Shown piece after piece: positions 4,865-5,772 of a stretch of 5,772 nt of DNA (positions within the stretch are counted from its first letter, which is position 1; each line of letters begins with the position of its first letter). The position numbers and the translations under genes were made by a program. The notes under the pieces were generated by a model. That model searched no databases and was not told where the DNA came from. It worked only from the letters and a program-made list of their open reading frames with translations. The DNA lies in the NCBI GenBank assembly GCA_022561255.1, contig JADFRO010000209.1:1-5772 (forward strand). The letters run 5' to 3'. The stretch comes from Planctomycetota bacterium (GTDB taxonomy: Bacteria > Planctomycetota > Phycisphaerae > UBA1845).

Positions 4865-5772
4865 ATGACGCCTTCGCCCACCGCCGTCGCTCGAACGGTC
4901 GTCAACACGGTCGAAGCGAGCCCTGACGTCGAGGCTGTGATTTGTTCGTGGGCGGCCGAGCGTCAACCGGCGATCCTCGAAAGCTCACGCCACGACAAGA
5001 CTTACGGCAGATTCTCCATCTTCGCATGCGACCCGGTCAGCGATTTTGAGCTTCCAGCGGGCGCCGCCGGCTGTCCGCTAGAACACCTGGCAAACGCTCT
5101 GACAGCGTGCCCATCGAGTCCTACGCCGCCACCGCCGGTACCCTTCGCCGGTGGGTGGATCGGTTTTCTGAGCTACGAGGCCGGGCTCTCCACAGAGCGG
5201 ATCGCCCACCCCGCGTGGGACGCCGCTCCGGTGCCGTTTGCGAGGTTCTGCCTTTACGACACGGTGGCCGTCCACGACGGCAGAACCGGGCAATGGTACG
5301 TCGGCGGTATCGATTGGCCGGCGGGTTTCGCAGACAAGCGGCCCCCGCTTGCACAACGGATGCGAGACGTTCGGACTCGGCTCGAAGACGCCGAGCGACA
5401 AGGCTCCTCACCTCTGCAGTTCCGCGAGGCCACCGCGACCCTCGAACCGAACATGTCCCGCGATGCGTATCTCGCCAAAGTCGCGGCGATCCGTCGGTAC
5501 ATCGAAGCCGGCGACGTTTACGAAGTCAACTTGACCCGAAGATTCACGACGCACACCAAAGCCTCGGCGGTTTCGTTGTACCGACGACTACGCCGAACGG
5601 ATCCGTCCTCCCACGGCGCGCTGCTGATCGGGCGCGAACATTCCGTAATTTCCTCGTCCCCGGAGTTGTTCTTGCAGTTGCGTGCGGGGGCGGTGGTGAC
5701 GCGTCCGATCAAAGGTACACGTCCGCGCACGGGAGACGCCGCGATCGACCATTCTCACCGGATCGATCTTGA
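4865..5772 (+). CDS. pabB: Aminodeoxychorismate synthase component I (PabB), 3' end outside window
   Basis: PabB uses chorismate, with ammonia from the PabA glutaminase, to make 4-amino-4-deoxychorismate, the precursor of p-aminobenzoate for folate, in the cytoplasm. The frame is open for 302 codons to the right edge; family members are usually about 450-500 aa, so the last third is missing. Visible landmarks are I-L-E-S at 37-40 (N-terminal domain), G-R-F-S-I-F at 48-53, G-G-W-I-G-F-L-S-Y at 96-104, the chorismate-domain segment Y-I-E-A-G-D-V-Y-E-V-N-L at 212-223, S-S-P-E-L-F at 264-269, and R-P-I-K-G-T-R-P-R at 280-288. In PabB the PIKGT lysine (here Lys283) is the catalytic residue, whereas TrpE has PIAGT, so PabB is favoured over anthranilate synthase. 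An in-frame ATG at 4832 would add 11 residues, but a TATACT box lies between the two ATGs, so 4865 is chosen. Partner genes, if adjacent, are outside the window. Confidence 0.92.
   Translation, partial: MTPSPTAVARTVVNTVEASPDVEAVICSWAAERQPAILESSRHDKTYGRFSIFACDPVSDFELPAGAAGCPLEHLANALTACPSSPTPPPPVPFAGGWIGFLSYEAGLSTERIAHPAWDAAPVPFARFCLYDTVAVHDGRTGQWYVGGIDWPAGFADKRPPLAQRMRDVRTRLEDAERQGSSPLQFREATATLEPNMSRDAYLAKVAAIRRYIEAGDVYEVNLTRRFTTHTKASAVSLYRRLRRTDPSSHGALLIGREHSVISSSPELFLQLRAGAVVTRPIKGTRPRTGDAAIDHSHRIDL

Noticed and set aside
4670..4966. Minus-strand frame crossing the SH3/pabB intergenic region
   Set aside because: It overlaps the pabB start on the opposite strand and the SH3 gene start, and has no family features.
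5107..5772. Long plus-strand frame of about 221 codons at the right edge
   Set aside because: It is an out-of-frame reading of pabB; the product is Arg-rich and without motifs, while the pabB frame shows several conserved family segments.

Overview
The window looks like chromosomal DNA from a Gram-negative-type bacterium of high GC content (judged by eye, not counted). Planctomycetota, perhaps a Phycisphaerae-like lineage, fits best. The reasons are weak Shine-Dalgarno use, short lipoproteins with lineage-like tails, an SGNH-hydrolase protein with two N-terminal membrane helices, and a secreted double-SH3 protein. The assignment is an inference from protein style; no rRNA or other phylogenetic marker is present.

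Layout, left to right. Bases 1-142 hold no gene I can support, apart from a small hairpin just beyond the first gene's stop. A 105-aa lipoprotein gene of unknown function lies on the minus strand (143-460). A 249-bp divergent gap separates it from rmuC on the plus strand (710-1915; PD-(D/E)XK-like, DNA-maintenance family). An SGNH/GDSL-hydrolase-like membrane protein (1943-3004) follows rmuC after 27 bp and is probably co-transcribed. It converges on a 60-aa lipoprotein-like gene on the minus strand (3121-3303), and a 10+3 bp hairpin sits between the two stops as a candidate bidirectional terminator. Upstream of the 60-aa gene on the same strand is a secreted protein with two bacterial SH3 domains and an unrecognised C-terminal domain (3387-4673). 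A 191-bp divergent promoter region then leads to a plus-strand gene that runs off the right edge (4865-5772). It is clearly the chorismate-utilising PabB/TrpE family, and a PIKGT motif points to PabB, aminodeoxychorismate synthase component I of folate synthesis.

The genes do not form one obvious pathway. Four of the six products are predicted to be exported or membrane-bound (two lipoproteins, the SGNH protein and the SH3 protein). RmuC has an N-terminal membrane anchor but a domain expected to act on DNA in the cytoplasm, and PabB is a cytoplasmic biosynthetic enzyme. I saw no mobile element, CRISPR array, tRNA or rRNA gene, and no clear defence or other unusual system. The less ordinary items are the two small lipoproteins, the modified SGNH catalytic blocks, the unidentified C-terminal half of the SH3 protein, and a possibly leaderless pabB start.
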